A stretch of DNA of 64,000 nt from JADCRZ01 sp965200945 (GTDB lineage: Bacteria; Bacteroidota; Bacteroidia; Chitinophagales; Chitinophagaceae), in NCBI GenBank assembly GCA_965200945.1, contig OZ241749.1, positions 1,054,001 through 1,118,000 on the forward strand, read 5' to 3'. The position numbers were made by a program, and so were the translations under genes. Below the pieces are notes generated by a model. It was given only the letters and a program-made list of their open reading frames with translations, was not told the DNA's origin and did not search any database. This document shows, in pieces, positions 9,538-18,433 of the stretch. Position 1 is the stretch's first letter. Every line of letters starts with the position of its first letter.

Positions 9538-10143
9538 AGGATAAGGATTGGGGATCGAAAGGGCAGGGGTGAGCAGCCATCGATGGTTCAAAAGTAGAGC
9601 GGGGAGGATGGGCGTTCAATGACCTTGGGAGTGAGCAGGCGTGAGAGTTATCAGGGGAGGGGTGATAAATGTCAGTGTTACACTTGAAAAAGCGTCGGGA
9701 GAAAGTCAGGAAAGGGAGTCAGGAGGCTGATAGTGAGGAAAAGAGGGACATGACGCAGGTCAGGAGGGCCGTTGTCTGACCCTGGATCGATGGGGATGGA
9801 AAAGAGTATCCTGACAGCGGCTTTGATGATGGTCATCCGGTATCAGGGCAATCGGAAGGATCCCATCAATCCAGGTTCAGACAAAGCCCAAACACGCTGC
9901 CAGCGCAGCTTCAACCCACCCCTGCCCCTGCGGCGGAGGGGATTGGAGGAGACAAATCCTGCCTTCTTTCAATCAGGAGAATCATGCTTCAGACAATGCG
10001 CATCAAGCAACTTCGAACTGCATCGTAGTTTATCAGGACAACCGTTCAGCAGATAAATTCCTGATCGTGACCCTCATAGCTTAACCCCGTAGCACGTAAT
10101 AGATTTTACGCACCAGTGTATGAACGCGGATCAAAAAAAAATT

Positions 10144-10151
10144 TATATTTG
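10144..10151 (+). promoter_or_regulatory. Bacteroidota -7 box of the lipoprotein sialidase gene
   Basis: TATATTTG matches TAnnTTTG exactly and lies 52 bases before the ATG at 10204. A clear TTTG at the expected -33 position is not visible. The operator palindrome begins one base downstream of the box. Confidence 0.6.
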
Positions 10152-10152
10152 A

Positions 10153-10165
10153 TATGTAGAACATA
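10153..10165 (+). promoter_or_regulatory. Operator palindrome (predicted GntR/FadR-type site) before the lipoprotein sialidase gene
   Basis: TATGTAGAACATA is a perfect palindrome with 5-bp arms and a 3-bp centre. It lies just downstream of the -7 box, a position where binding would block transcription. The same 13 bases occur in the nanA promoter at 27854-27866, and related palindromes lie in the susC and gntR promoters. Confidence 0.75.
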
Positions 10166-10203
10166 ATAACTTATTGATCTTGTCACTCAAATTCATAAGT
10201 CAT

Positions 10204-11430
10204 ATGAAAAGGCCTATTCCGATCGCACTCATTTTGATCTGCATCATAATCTTCCTGGTCACCTGCCGTTCCTCAAAGGTCGCGAACACTTCACCGATGA
10301 TCGATTCTTCGATCGTGTTTGATCCGGGACAGGCATACGCCACCACGAGGATACCGGCCATGGTTGTTACCAGGAAAGGGACCATCCTTGCTTTTTGTGA
10401 GGGCAGGCTCAGCGGCTCGGGCGACTGGGCGGCGATCGACATCCTGTTCAGAAGAAGCACCGACGGCGGTAAAACATGGGAAGGGATGAAAACACTGGTG
10501 CGGCATTTCGATGACAAACCGCCTACCAGCAATGCTACACCCATCGTGGACCGCAACGGTGTGATACACCTGCTGTTTCAAAGGAACTACGAGAACGCCT
10601 ATTATATCAACTCCACCGATGACGGCAAGACCTGGTCGGAGCCGCGTGATATTACCGACGCGTTCCGATCGTTCCGCAGCCGGTACGACTGGAAAGTGCT
10701 GGCACCGGGTCCGGGACATGCCATTCAGTTGAAGACGGGTCGCCTGCTGGTTCCCATCTGGTTGTGCAAGCCAAACAAAGGGGCGCCCGGCGGTGATCAC
10801 CGTCCTTCCTGCATCGCGACCATCTACAGCGACGACGCAGGCAAAACATGGCAGGCGGGCGATATCGTGACCAACAACGGCGACCTCGCGGCAGGCAGCA
10901 ACATCCAGATCGTAAACCCCAGCGAGAACGTCGCTGTTGAACTGGCCGATGGCCGCGTCATGCTCAACATGCGCACGGAATCAACCAACAACCGGCGACT
11001 GATCAGCTACAGTACCGACGGCGCCACCAACTGGACCAAACCCGTTTTCGACAACAACCTTTACGAACCGGTCTGCATGGCAAGCCTTCTGCGGATCTCA
11101 GGCAACGGAGTAGGCACCCGCAAAAGGATCCTGTTTGTAAATCCCAACAGCATAAACAATCCCCAGGTCATCAACAAGACCAATTTCAGGACCCGGGAAA
11201 ACCTGACAGCCCGCATGAGTTACGATGAAGGGCAAAGCTGGCCGGTACAAAAAGTACTCTGGCCCGGTTTCGCAGGGTATTCGGATATAGCTATAGACGA
11301 TAAGGGAACGATCTATTGTCTGTACGAAAGAAGGGAGGCTTCAGACAACAACCAGAAGTACAGGGTGGTGATGCAGAAATTCAACGTAGCATGGCTGACG
11401 GATGGCAGGGATGGATGGGCCGGAAAATGA
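10204..11430 (+). CDS. Exo-alpha-sialidase, GH33 type, lipoprotein
   Basis: The ATG at 10204 gives a lipoprotein signal (hydrophobic stretch ending LVTC, Cys21), placing the enzyme on a membrane surface. The 408-residue protein has the sialidase arginine motif TRIPAM (Arg49) and five Asp boxes of the SxDxGxTW type: RSTDGGKTW, NSTDDGKTW, YSDDAGKTW, YSTDGATNW and SYDEGQSW. These mark a six-bladed GH33 propeller that releases terminal sialic acid. It is transcribed alone, opposite to the main operon, from a promoter carrying the same operator. It differs clearly from the other sialidase at 14398-15567, which has a different export signal, so the two may act at different locations or on different linkages. 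Confidence 0.9.
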   Translation: MKRPIPIALILICIIIFLVTCRSSKVANTSPMIDSSIVFDPGQAYATTRIPAMVVTRKGTILAFCEGRLSGSGDWAAIDILFRRSTDGGKTWEGMKTLVRHFDDKPPTSNATPIVDRNGVIHLLFQRNYENAYYINSTDDGKTWSEPRDITDAFRSFRSRYDWKVLAPGPGHAIQLKTGRLLVPIWLCKPNKGAPGGDHRPSCIATIYSDDAGKTWQAGDIVTNNGDLAAGSNIQIVNPSENVAVELADGRVMLNMRTESTNNRRLISYSTDGATNWTKPVFDNNLYEPVCMASLLRISGNGVGTRKRILFVNPNSINNPQVINKTNFRTRENLTARMSYDEGQSWPVQKVLWPGFAGYSDIAIDDKGTIYCLYERREASDNNQKYRVVMQKFNVAWLTDGRDGWAGK

Positions 11431-11504
11431 AATGATCCGATCAACAAATCCACTCTTCCCATCCTCGCACCCCTGAGCAGAAAAGCAGCAGATAGATTTA
11501 AATA

Positions 11505-12632
11505 TCAGGCGTCCTGATCTTTCAGCACCTGCACCGTGTGATCGTCGATCCAGTCCCAGTCGATCTCCACACCCAGTCCGGGATTTGTGGGACAGTGCTG
11601 GCAGCCGTCTTCCCGGATCTCGAGTGGTGAACCTTTAAGTCCGAAACGGAACATGGGATGATGCGATTCAAGAAAGCGGGATGCGCGGGTGGCGCATCCT
11701 ACGTGCAGGTTGGCCACATCGAGCAGCGGGGAAGCGGCCGTGTGGATCTCAAATCCGTATCCCATCATCTCACACATACCGATGGCTTTCATGGCGCCGG
11801 TGATGCCGCTTTTATGATGCACATCGCCCCGGATAATGTCGATCGCACCGTCGATCATATAATGTGGCAACTCGAACAATCCCACCGTTTCGGCAGCCAG
11901 CACCGGGGTGCGGATCGCCTGTGATAACTTCTTCAGCTGCACGATATGTGCATCGGGAAATGGCTCTTCGAACCACTCGTAACGCAGGTCGTCCAACTCA
12001 TAGCCGATCTTCAGGGCATCTTCAAAAGTGAGCACCGCGGAAGAATCAAGCATAAGCGGAAAGTCATCCCCCGCTATTTCCCTTGCCAGCCGCAGTTTGG
12101 GAATATCAGCCCGGGAGCCGCCCGACAATTGCAGCTTGATACCCTGAAAACCTTGGCGGATCTTGGTTTCAACCTGCAGCCGCAGATCCTCCGGTGTCGT
12201 TACGGTCTGTGGCGGACAGGTGGAATATACCGGAACCCTGTCGCGATATTTGCCCAGCAGCACGGCAATGGGCATACCGGCGGCTTTGCCTTTGATATCC
12301 CACAGGGCCACATCGATGTTCCCCCAGATGGCTTCCCGGAAATTGTAGAGATGCCGCTGCTTCATCCGGAAGGCCTGCCACACCGCTTCGTGATTGAGGG
12401 GATCATGACCAACGAGGTCGTTGTAAAAAATATCGTGCAATGCCCGCGCCGAAGCCACTCCCTGGCCGAGCGGACCATAATCCATCGTATACCCTTCAAT
12501 ACCGGCATCGGTGTACAGGGTCGTGAACGGAAAATCGAAATAAGCCGGATATCCCGCCAGCACCGGATGCGGTGCATACCATTGATCGGATGATCTTCTT
12601 ACGATTCGGGTAGTGATACCTGTTATTTTCAT
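11505..12632 (-). CDS. Enolase-superfamily (mandelate racemase/muconate lactonizing type) enzyme
   Basis: The 375-residue protein has the capping domain followed by the TIM barrel. Metal ligands are visible as Asp196 (LMLDSS), Glu222/Glu223 (WFEEP) and Glu248 (AAETVG). Lys166 lies in GIKLQ, so the usual KxK pair is reduced to KxQ. His297 (EIHTAAS) and the stretch RGDVHHK (269-274) are further candidates for acid/base residues. Relatives dehydrate or epimerise acid sugars. It is the last gene of the sialidase operon, so an oxidised sugar derived from the released sialic acid or glycan is a plausible substrate, but this is inference. Confidence 0.85.
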   Translation of the reverse strand: MKITGITTRIVRRSSDQWYAPHPVLAGYPAYFDFPFTTLYTDAGIEGYTMDYGPLGQGVASARALHDIFYNDLVGHDPLNHEAVWQAFRMKQRHLYNFREAIWGNIDVALWDIKGKAAGMPIAVLLGKYRDRVPVYSTCPPQTVTTPEDLRLQVETKIRQGFQGIKLQLSGGSRADIPKLRLAREIAGDDFPLMLDSSAVLTFEDALKIGYELDDLRYEWFEEPFPDAHIVQLKKLSQAIRTPVLAAETVGLFELPHYMIDGAIDIIRGDVHHKSGITGAMKAIGMCEMMGYGFEIHTAASPLLDVANLHVGCATRASRFLESHHPMFRFGLKGSPLEIREDGCQHCPTNPGLGVEIDWDWIDDHTVQVLKDQDA

Positions 12633-12713
12633 TGATGGAATTTATGGAGATGGAAAAAGATTCAGATAATATTATTCTCCTGCTGCAGGATGGGGTGTAA
12701 GGCGGCCCATCCG

Positions 12714-13396
12714 TCAACGGCCTTGCTGGTCTGTTTCAGGTGCGTTGGGGTGGAAATCATCCACGGCAACCAGGATCCTTTTTTTCGAACCATACGGCGG
12801 AGTAAACAGGGTGTTATATGTTACCCATCAGATCTTTCTTTGTCGGGAACCTGTCGAGGTCCGTTTCCCTGAAATGCAGGTACAGCACCCGCTCCCACCG
12901 GTGGGGAATAAAACAATGGATCTCTCCCCCATCCATAAAAACATCCATATACGAACACTGGTAGTTGCGGAACGCACTTTCATAGGCTTCCGCGAGCGCG
13001 TTCACCAGGAAAAGCCGCGGCTCGCTCCAGGTTTGTCCTTTCTTTCGAGCGGTAAGCGAGCATGTCGTTTGTCTTTACCGGCGAACCGCCATAGTGACCG
13101 CCGTCGGGAAACATAAGCAGGTAGTCGCCTTTCGGGGTCACGGTTGCCCGGGTCTCATACAAACCTCCTTTGCGGTTTCGGGCATGATGGATGATGGTGC
13201 CGTTTACCCAAGAAAATGTGGCGATGCCGAGGTGTTCCCTGATCTGCAACGGCCCGGGCAGGGCGGCGGCAGAAAAAATTTTATCCTGTATATCGATAGT
13301 GGCAGTGATCCGGTCCGTGGTGTCGAGGATCGGTTGCGCATGCGAAAGAAACGGGACGGTCAGTAACAGGCATAGAAAACAGGTTCGGCTAAGCAT
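12714..13396 (-). pseudogene. Frameshifted BNR/sialidase-like gene
   Basis: The first frame runs from ATG 13396 with a signal peptide (MLSRTCFLCLLLTVPFLSHA) to about 13040, where it reads AYRSKE. In a second frame the sequence continues as GQTWSEPRLFLVNALAEA, so adding two bases restores an Asp box (S-K-E-x-G-Q-T-W). The second frame runs to about 12825 (FPTKKDL). A third frame then reads WVTYNTLFTPPYGSKKRI and ends at TGA 12716-12714. Two frameshifts within 700 bases and a length well below the usual 350-400 residues indicate a decaying member of the sialidase-like family. Assembly error is the main alternative. It lies inside the operon, 51 bases after the aldolase gene and 81 before the enolase-family gene. 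Confidence 0.75.
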
Positions 13397-13447
13397 GATC
13401 GTAAAATTTATAACTGAAAGGGTTATTGAAGGGATGGAGCGGCCGAC

Positions 13448-14398
13448 TCAGAAAAAGAATGAAGGCAGCAGTTTCTTTGCCTCCCGCTGAGCACCCGGCA
13501 CTTCATCCATCGGGATCCAACGGTAAGGCCAGCGCAGCCGTGTGCCGATTCCGGACCACCCTCCTACCGCTGCCAGAAATTTATCAAGCGCCGGGTTCGA
13601 ATACCCGGCCTCTTTGAAGGGCACGATGCAGCGAGTAAAGAAACGGTTGATGCAGTCTTCCACTTCCAGGGCTGCAGGCAGATCCGACAGGATCATGTTC
13701 CACCAAACCTGCGCACCGGCGGGGCTCAGACAGGCTACATTGGAATAGGCCCCGGCAGCGATCTTTTCGTTCATCCCGGTCGCCAGCAGATGGCCGGGCA
13801 CAAAAACCGACAGGCGGCCGGCCACTTTCCGCATCTCTTCAAACCATTGTTCCGTACCCAGGCCCACTTTTATTCCTATCAGCTGCGGAACACACTCTGC
13901 CAGCTTCCAAAGCACTGCCGGAGTAAGCACCTGCTTCGCATGCGGCGGGTTATACAACACGAGCGGAACGGCACCGGCGGCTTCTGCGATCGCCGTCAGG
14001 AAGCTGACCTGCTCGCCGGGGGTAACGGTCAACCAATCGGGCAGGATAACCTGGAAAGCGTCCGGTTGCAGGCCCGCCCCGCGTTTCAGTCTTTCAAGCG
14101 AAATGATCGGTGACGGGTGAGATGCGCCGATCTGGAACCGCATATCCTGCCGGTGACATTTATCTGCGAGCAACTTTTGCACCTGGTCGAATTCTTCTTC
14201 GGTCTGGTTGTGAAACTCCCCTGCCGTTCCGTTTGAATAGATGCCATCGACTCCTGCGTGAACCAGGAAATCGATCTCTTCCGCCAATCTGGCTGCATCT
14301 ATCCGGTCAGAAGCGTCGATCGGCAAGAGCAAGGTGGCCCAGTTGCCCCGCAGGTTTTTTGCCGTCAATACGGTTTTATTTTGTGCTTGCGGCTGCAT
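13448..14398 (-). CDS. Dihydrodipicolinate synthase/N-acetylneuraminate lyase family aldolase
   Basis: The 316-residue TIM-barrel protein has the family residues: the Schiff-base lysine in IGIKVG (Lys177), the tyrosine in LVLYNPP (Tyr149) and a GTAGEF loop (58-62) in place of the usual GTTGE. YNPP is the DapA-like form, unlike the YYYHIP of true sialic acid lyases such as the gene at 26747-27706. It therefore probably cleaves or dehydrates a different 2-keto acid. Its ATG overlaps the stop of the sialidase gene in an ATGA arrangement, so the two are translationally coupled and likely act on the same substrate. Confidence 0.87.
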   Translation of the reverse strand: MQPQAQNKTVLTAKNLRGNWATLLLPIDASDRIDAARLAEEIDFLVHAGVDGIYSNGTAGEFHNQTEEEFDQVQKLLADKCHRQDMRFQIGASHPSPIISLERLKRGAGLQPDAFQVILPDWLTVTPGEQVSFLTAIAEAAGAVPLVLYNPPHAKQVLTPAVLWKLAECVPQLIGIKVGLGTEQWFEEMRKVAGRLSVFVPGHLLATGMNEKIAAGAYSNVACLSPAGAQVWWNMILSDLPAALEVEDCINRFFTRCIVPFKEAGYSNPALDKFLAAVGGWSGIGTRLRWPYRWIPMDEVPGAQREAKKLLPSFFF

Positions 14399-15567
14399 CA
14401 GCGGCTGTTCAATAGCTGATCGATTATAATTTCTTCGAACACGATGCCTTCATAGGCCTTTGCATAGCCGGCTTCATAGAGGCAGCCGATATGGCCGTTG
14501 GGCAACACTACCACATTTGAATAAGCGGAGGGCCCGGCATACAGGAGCTTTCTAAAAGGCCAGGTCTTTCCATCATCCGGGCTCAGCTTCACAGTCATGG
14601 CTACCCGGGCGGTCTTGCTGGCCGGATTGGAGAAAACGAGGTAAGTCTTTTTGCGGAAACTATACCGGACCAGACTGCCCTGGCATACCGGCTCGATCAG
14701 ATCTTCATCGGCCTGCAGATCGGACCAGCTGGCGCCGCCGTCGGCACTCAGAGCGATCTGCCGGTTTCGCACGGGACCGAAATTGCGCATGTTGAGCATC
14801 AGCTTGCCATCGGATAGTTCCGCGACGGTCGATTCGTTTACATGATCCTGCGGCGTGGTACCGCCGAGTGCCCAGGTTTTGCCGCCATCATCCGAGTACA
14901 CGGCATGCGAGAAGTATTTGTTCGTTTGTGCCTCAATGTGGTCGCAGGCTACAACCAGCCGGCCCCTGTATTTTCCTTTCTGCACCTGTATGCCAGAACC
15001 CGGGCCGGTGGCGTACCAGGTCCAGTTTTCCGGTTTCACGGCTTTGGTAATGTCCGAAGGGGACGACCATGACCGGCCATTGTCGCGGGATGACAGCACA
15101 AAGACACGGCGCGTATCCTGACTGGTACCGGCAATAATGTCTTTTTCGTGATCGGTTCCGCGGTTCCAGGTAGACAGCAGGATGATATCACCGCTTTTCT
15201 GGTCGACGATGGGCGACGGGTTACCGCAGGTGTTGGCGCTGTCGTTCCAGATCACACGCAGGCCGCTCCAGTTTTTTCCTCCGTCATCCGAGCTTTTTAC
15301 AACCAGGTCGATATCTCCGGCATCGCCGCAGTTCCCTTTCCTGCCTTCAGCTATGGCCAGCAGCGTGCCTTTTTTTGTGGCAACGATGGCCGGTATCCGG
15401 AAACAGCTGTAGCCATCTTCACCTGACTTATAGATATGGTTCAGCTGTTTCTGCACCGTATCGGTTTGCTGGAACGCAAGCAGCAACGAGGCATTGCATA
15501 ATAAGACCGTCGATAGAAACAGCCGCAGGGCCAGTAGTAGACGCACGTGATTGATGTGCCGCTTCAT
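14398..15567 (-). CDS. Exo-alpha-sialidase (GH33)
   Basis: The 389-residue protein begins with an export signal (hydrophobic 9-31). It has the classical FRIP motif (residues 56-59, catalytic Arg57) and Asp boxes SSDDGGKNW, SSRDNGRSW, YSDDGGKTW, SADGGASW and SPDDGKTW. NESTVAEL supplies the acidic catalytic region, and the Tyr in SAYSNVV is the probable nucleophile. The closest known type is the bacterial NanH/NEU family. It sits between the PhyH-type gene (118 bases upstream) and the aldolase gene, which it overlaps. The enzyme would release sialic acid in the periplasm or outside the cell. Confidence 0.92.
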   Translation of the reverse strand: MKRHINHVRLLLALRLFLSTVLLCNASLLLAFQQTDTVQKQLNHIYKSGEDGYSCFRIPAIVATKKGTLLAIAEGRKGNCGDAGDIDLVVKSSDDGGKNWSGLRVIWNDSANTCGNPSPIVDQKSGDIILLSTWNRGTDHEKDIIAGTSQDTRRVFVLSSRDNGRSWSSPSDITKAVKPENWTWYATGPGSGIQVQKGKYRGRLVVACDHIEAQTNKYFSHAVYSDDGGKTWALGGTTPQDHVNESTVAELSDGKLMLNMRNFGPVRNRQIALSADGGASWSDLQADEDLIEPVCQGSLVRYSFRKKTYLVFSNPASKTARVAMTVKLSPDDGKTWPFRKLLYAGPSAYSNVVVLPNGHIGCLYEAGYAKAYEGIVFEEIIIDQLLNSR

Positions 15568-15685
15568 TTCTTAAAAAATTGTTTATTTCCCGGGAAGCAG
15601 TTCCATCCGGCATCGGGACGGAAGAGGCCCCGACTTCAAATCTTTTTTCCCCTTCTACACGGAAAATTTCTTCCGTCATACCGAC

Positions 15686-16468
15686 TCACAGATTTTCTTC
15701 AAAATGTTCCACTTCTTCGTACTGGGTGGTACCGTTGACGAGGCGGCCAAGACGCGGTTTGCGGTTGTTGTACACTTCCACCGCGTCGGCATCTGCGTAG
15801 CGGAGGAACAGGATGCGCCGGTCGCGGTCGGTTGAATAGTTGCCATCTGATTTGTGCAGCATCCAGCAATTAAAGACCAGGGCGTCGCCGGCTTTCATTT
15901 CCATGGGAATCGCTTTTGCATCATCGGCTTCCACGATGATCTCCGAAGACCTGCTTTTTTGTTCCGCCGTCTGGTGCACACGGATCTGCCCCTGTTTATG
16001 ACTGCCTGGAATCAGCCACAGGCAACCGTTGCCCCGGTCTGTGTCATCCAGCGCTGTAAGGGTGGTGAGCGCGTTGTAGGGCTCCAGTTCACCATAGCCG
16101 TTGTCCTGATGCCAGCCAAAAGGTTTGGTGTTGCCCCGCATCTTGAACGTAAGTTGTGAAGTGGCCCCTTTTACATTCTTGCCTATCAGCTGCATAGCTA
16201 CGCCTACCATCGGCCCTTCAAAATAATAGGCTTTCACCGCGGTGGAACGGTGGTGTATATTCACGAGCAATGAATTCTGCAGCCAGGTTTTAGCCGGATC
16301 GAAAGACTCCTTTTCTGCGCTCCAGGCCTGCATGGCTTCCGTTTTCATCCGCTCAAGTCCTTTTGCAGTAAGCACCTCCTCCATGATCAGGTACCCCTGC
16401 CTGTTATACTCATCGAGTTGCTCCTGTGTTAGAACCGGGGAATTAAAAAGCTCGGTGTGTTTTTCCAT
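15686..16468 (-). CDS. Phytanoyl-CoA-dioxygenase (PhyH) family protein
   Basis: The start at 16468 (MEKHTELFNSPVLT) is chosen because the 41 upstream codons have no family match and overlap the NHL gene. The 260-residue protein has the Fe(II)/2-oxoglutarate oxygenase facial triad: GWHQD (His120, Asp122) and MLHKSDGN (His205), with Arg217/218 positioned to bind 2-oxoglutarate. IPGSHKQG (153-160) is a further PhyH signature. Substrates of bacterial relatives are mostly unknown. An iron-dependent oxygenase inside a sialidase operon is unusual and may modify an O- or N-substituted sugar. It starts 11 bases after the NHL gene ends. Confidence 0.85.
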   Translation of the reverse strand: MEKHTELFNSPVLTQEQLDEYNRQGYLIMEEVLTAKGLERMKTEAMQAWSAEKESFDPAKTWLQNSLLVNIHHRSTAVKAYYFEGPMVGVAMQLIGKNVKGATSQLTFKMRGNTKPFGWHQDNGYGELEPYNALTTLTALDDTDRGNGCLWLIPGSHKQGQIRVHQTAEQKSRSSEIIVEADDAKAIPMEMKAGDALVFNCWMLHKSDGNYSTDRDRRILFLRYADADAVEVYNNRKPRLGRLVNGTTQYEEVEHFEENL

Positions 16469-16479
16469 ATCAGTGAAAT

Positions 16480-17439
16480 TTATTCGTGTAACCTGGCAAG
16501 CTTGATGGGAAAGGTTCGATGGGAATTCCATTGTGGCACATACAGGTTCTCTTCGTCGTCGATGCACACATCGTGCGGATGCATGAACCAATGACCCGCC
16601 TGTTTCTGCGGTTGCAGCACCCCCTTGCGGTATACAGGTTCAGTACCGCCGGGAGTGGAGACGACCTGGTTGTTCTTATCCAGGATGGTAAGGTAGCCGG
16701 ATTCGGGGTTCTGGTTGTTCTGTGACCGGAAGACCGCCGCATACACGTGGTCTTTATGAATTACGGGCCGGCACACAAAGGAGCCGGGCAGATGGACTGT
16801 TTCCAGATAGCAGCCATCGAGTGTAAAACGTTTCATGGTATTGTGATTCCGGGAAGTGATCAGTAAACAGGGTTCCGCCGGGTTCCTGAGGTCCACAGCC
16901 ACGCCATGCACGCAATCGAACTGAGCGGGCCCATCGCCCAAACCGCCCCAGTGCCGGATATATTCGCCTTTGTAGTTGTATTGGATCACGTACTGCAAAC
17001 CATAGCCGTCCGTGACGTAGATGTCCCCGTTGGGTGCAACCGCCGTTTCCGTTGGCCGGTAGGGAGCTTCGTTGTAGTAGCAACCCGTTTCTTTCGGATA
17101 ACCGATCACCATCACCTCCTTTCCATCGAGGGTGGTCTTAATCACCTGCCGCCTGTCGTAATCGGTGATCAGCAAATATTCCGTTCCGTTCTCGTTCCAC
17201 AGGGTAAGTCCGTGCGCCCCGGGATAGGCTGTGCCCCATGATCCGGTCAGCTTGCCATCCTTGTTATAGATCAGGATGTTGTTGCGGGTTTCATTGGTAA
17301 GCATAAAAAGCCGGCCCCTGCTGTCCATCACCATTTCATGGCAATCCTTTACCGGATACTTATCCGGATCAAGCTGCCCCCAACCGGGAACCGTTTGGTA
17401 GCGATGCGAAGCATGTCCGATGACCGTGGAATGATTCAT
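16480..17439 (-). CDS. NHL-repeat beta-propeller protein
   Basis: The 319-residue protein consists of NHL-type blades: DCHEMVMDSRGRLFML, HGLTLW, PTETAVAPNGDIYVTDGYG, HGVAVDLRN and HPHDVCIDDEENLYVPQWN. These give about six blades with conserved His/Asp positions at the central channel, as in NHL lyases such as the PAL domain. No signal peptide is visible, so it is probably cytoplasmic. It lies between the hydroxyacid dehydrogenase and PhyH genes with gaps of 30 and 11 bases. A lyase or lactonase-like role on a sugar acid is possible but not shown. Confidence 0.8.
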   Translation of the reverse strand: MNHSTVIGHASHRYQTVPGWGQLDPDKYPVKDCHEMVMDSRGRLFMLTNETRNNILIYNKDGKLTGSWGTAYPGAHGLTLWNENGTEYLLITDYDRRQVIKTTLDGKEVMVIGYPKETGCYYNEAPYRPTETAVAPNGDIYVTDGYGLQYVIQYNYKGEYIRHWGGLGDGPAQFDCVHGVAVDLRNPAEPCLLITSRNHNTMKRFTLDGCYLETVHLPGSFVCRPVIHKDHVYAAVFRSQNNQNPESGYLTILDKNNQVVSTPGGTEPVYRKGVLQPQKQAGHWFMHPHDVCIDDEENLYVPQWNSHRTFPIKLARLHE

Positions 17440-17469
17440 ATTTTTTTTGTTCCTACTACTTTACTGATT

Positions 17470-18411
17470 TCAATATCCTTTTGCCAGTTCTATCCGGTTG
17501 AGCAGCGGTCTGCCCTGGCGGAAGTTTTCCAGGTTTTCCAGGAAAAATTGGAGGATGCCTTGCATTTCGCTTTCCTGGCCGCCACCGGAGTGCTGTGTCA
17601 AAATTGTGTTGGGGCAATCCCACAACCGGCTGTCGGGCAGAATGGGTTCAAGCGCGGTTACGTCCAGCACGGCTCCGCCGATGGTGCGGTTCATAAGGGC
17701 CTCCGCCAATGCCTGTTCGTCGGCCACCAGGTTCCCCCGGCCTACGTTGCAGAACAGGGCGTGCGGCTGCATCGCCCGGATCATGTCGGGGGTGAACAAC
17801 CCCTTTGTTTCTGCGGTTCCGGGCAAACAGCCGATGATGATATCCGCCCAGTGAATGTTGTTGTGTAAGTCATGAGCTGTGCGACAGGAGGCATCCGGCG
17901 CCGTACGACTGAAAAACCGGATCTCCGCATCGAAGCCCGACAGGATCTTTGCCATGCACCGGCCGATATGACCGGCTCCCAGGATGATGACTTTTCTATG
18001 GTGCAGCAGGCGGAGTCCGGAACGGATGGGGGCTCCGACCCATTGTTTTTTTTCCTTGCACAGCGTAAAGCCTGCAATGTCGCGATAGAGCGCGAGGATG
18101 CCGGCCAGGATGGTTTCCGCGCACGGTTGAGAATAGTAATCCTGCATGTTGGTAACAACGGCGGAGGTGCTAATGCCGCTGTAATACTCGAATCCGGTCG
18201 AATATAACTGGATCCATTTGAGGTTGGCTGCTTGCTGCAGCCATTCTACCGGTCGCGGATTGCCAAAGAGGATATCCGCCTGAAGCAGCGCCTTCAAACG
18301 TTCCTCCGAACCGGCCAGTTCTTTGCCAAACCGGAGTGTGTCAAGCGGCGTCTGTGTTTTGAGCCACTCTTTCTGTTCCGGTTCCAGCGGCGTGTCTACA
18401 TAGATCGTCAT
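17470..18411 (-). CDS. D-2-hydroxyacid dehydrogenase family protein
   Basis: The 313-residue protein has the NAD-binding motif GAGHIG (145-150) and the catalytic set Arg225 (NVGRGNLV), Glu255 (TALEP) and His274 (TQHSGGG). It reduces a 2-keto acid to a D-2-hydroxy acid or does the reverse. Pyruvate from an aldolase or an acid sugar in this operon would be suitable substrates. The gene is 22 bases downstream of the kelch gene in the same operon. Confidence 0.88.
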   Translation of the reverse strand: MTIYVDTPLEPEQKEWLKTQTPLDTLRFGKELAGSEERLKALLQADILFGNPRPVEWLQQAANLKWIQLYSTGFEYYSGISTSAVVTNMQDYYSQPCAETILAGILALYRDIAGFTLCKEKKQWVGAPIRSGLRLLHHRKVIILGAGHIGRCMAKILSGFDAEIRFFSRTAPDASCRTAHDLHNNIHWADIIIGCLPGTAETKGLFTPDMIRAMQPHALFCNVGRGNLVADEQALAEALMNRTIGGAVLDVTALEPILPDSRLWDCPNTILTQHSGGGQESEMQGILQFFLENLENFRQGRPLLNRIELAKGY

Positions 18412-18433
18412 TCTTGCATATTTTTTTTATTTA

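Larger units (their letters stand above)
9538..10203. other. Intergenic region between the beta-helix gene and the lipoprotein sialidase
   Basis: About 665 bases hold no convincing gene. An open frame at 9772-10056 lacks protein-like composition. The last 60 bases carry the promoter and operator described separately. Confidence 0.5.

Noticed and set aside
9772..10056. A 94-codon open frame before the lipoprotein sialidase
   Set aside because: No family features and an improbable composition; treated as non-coding.
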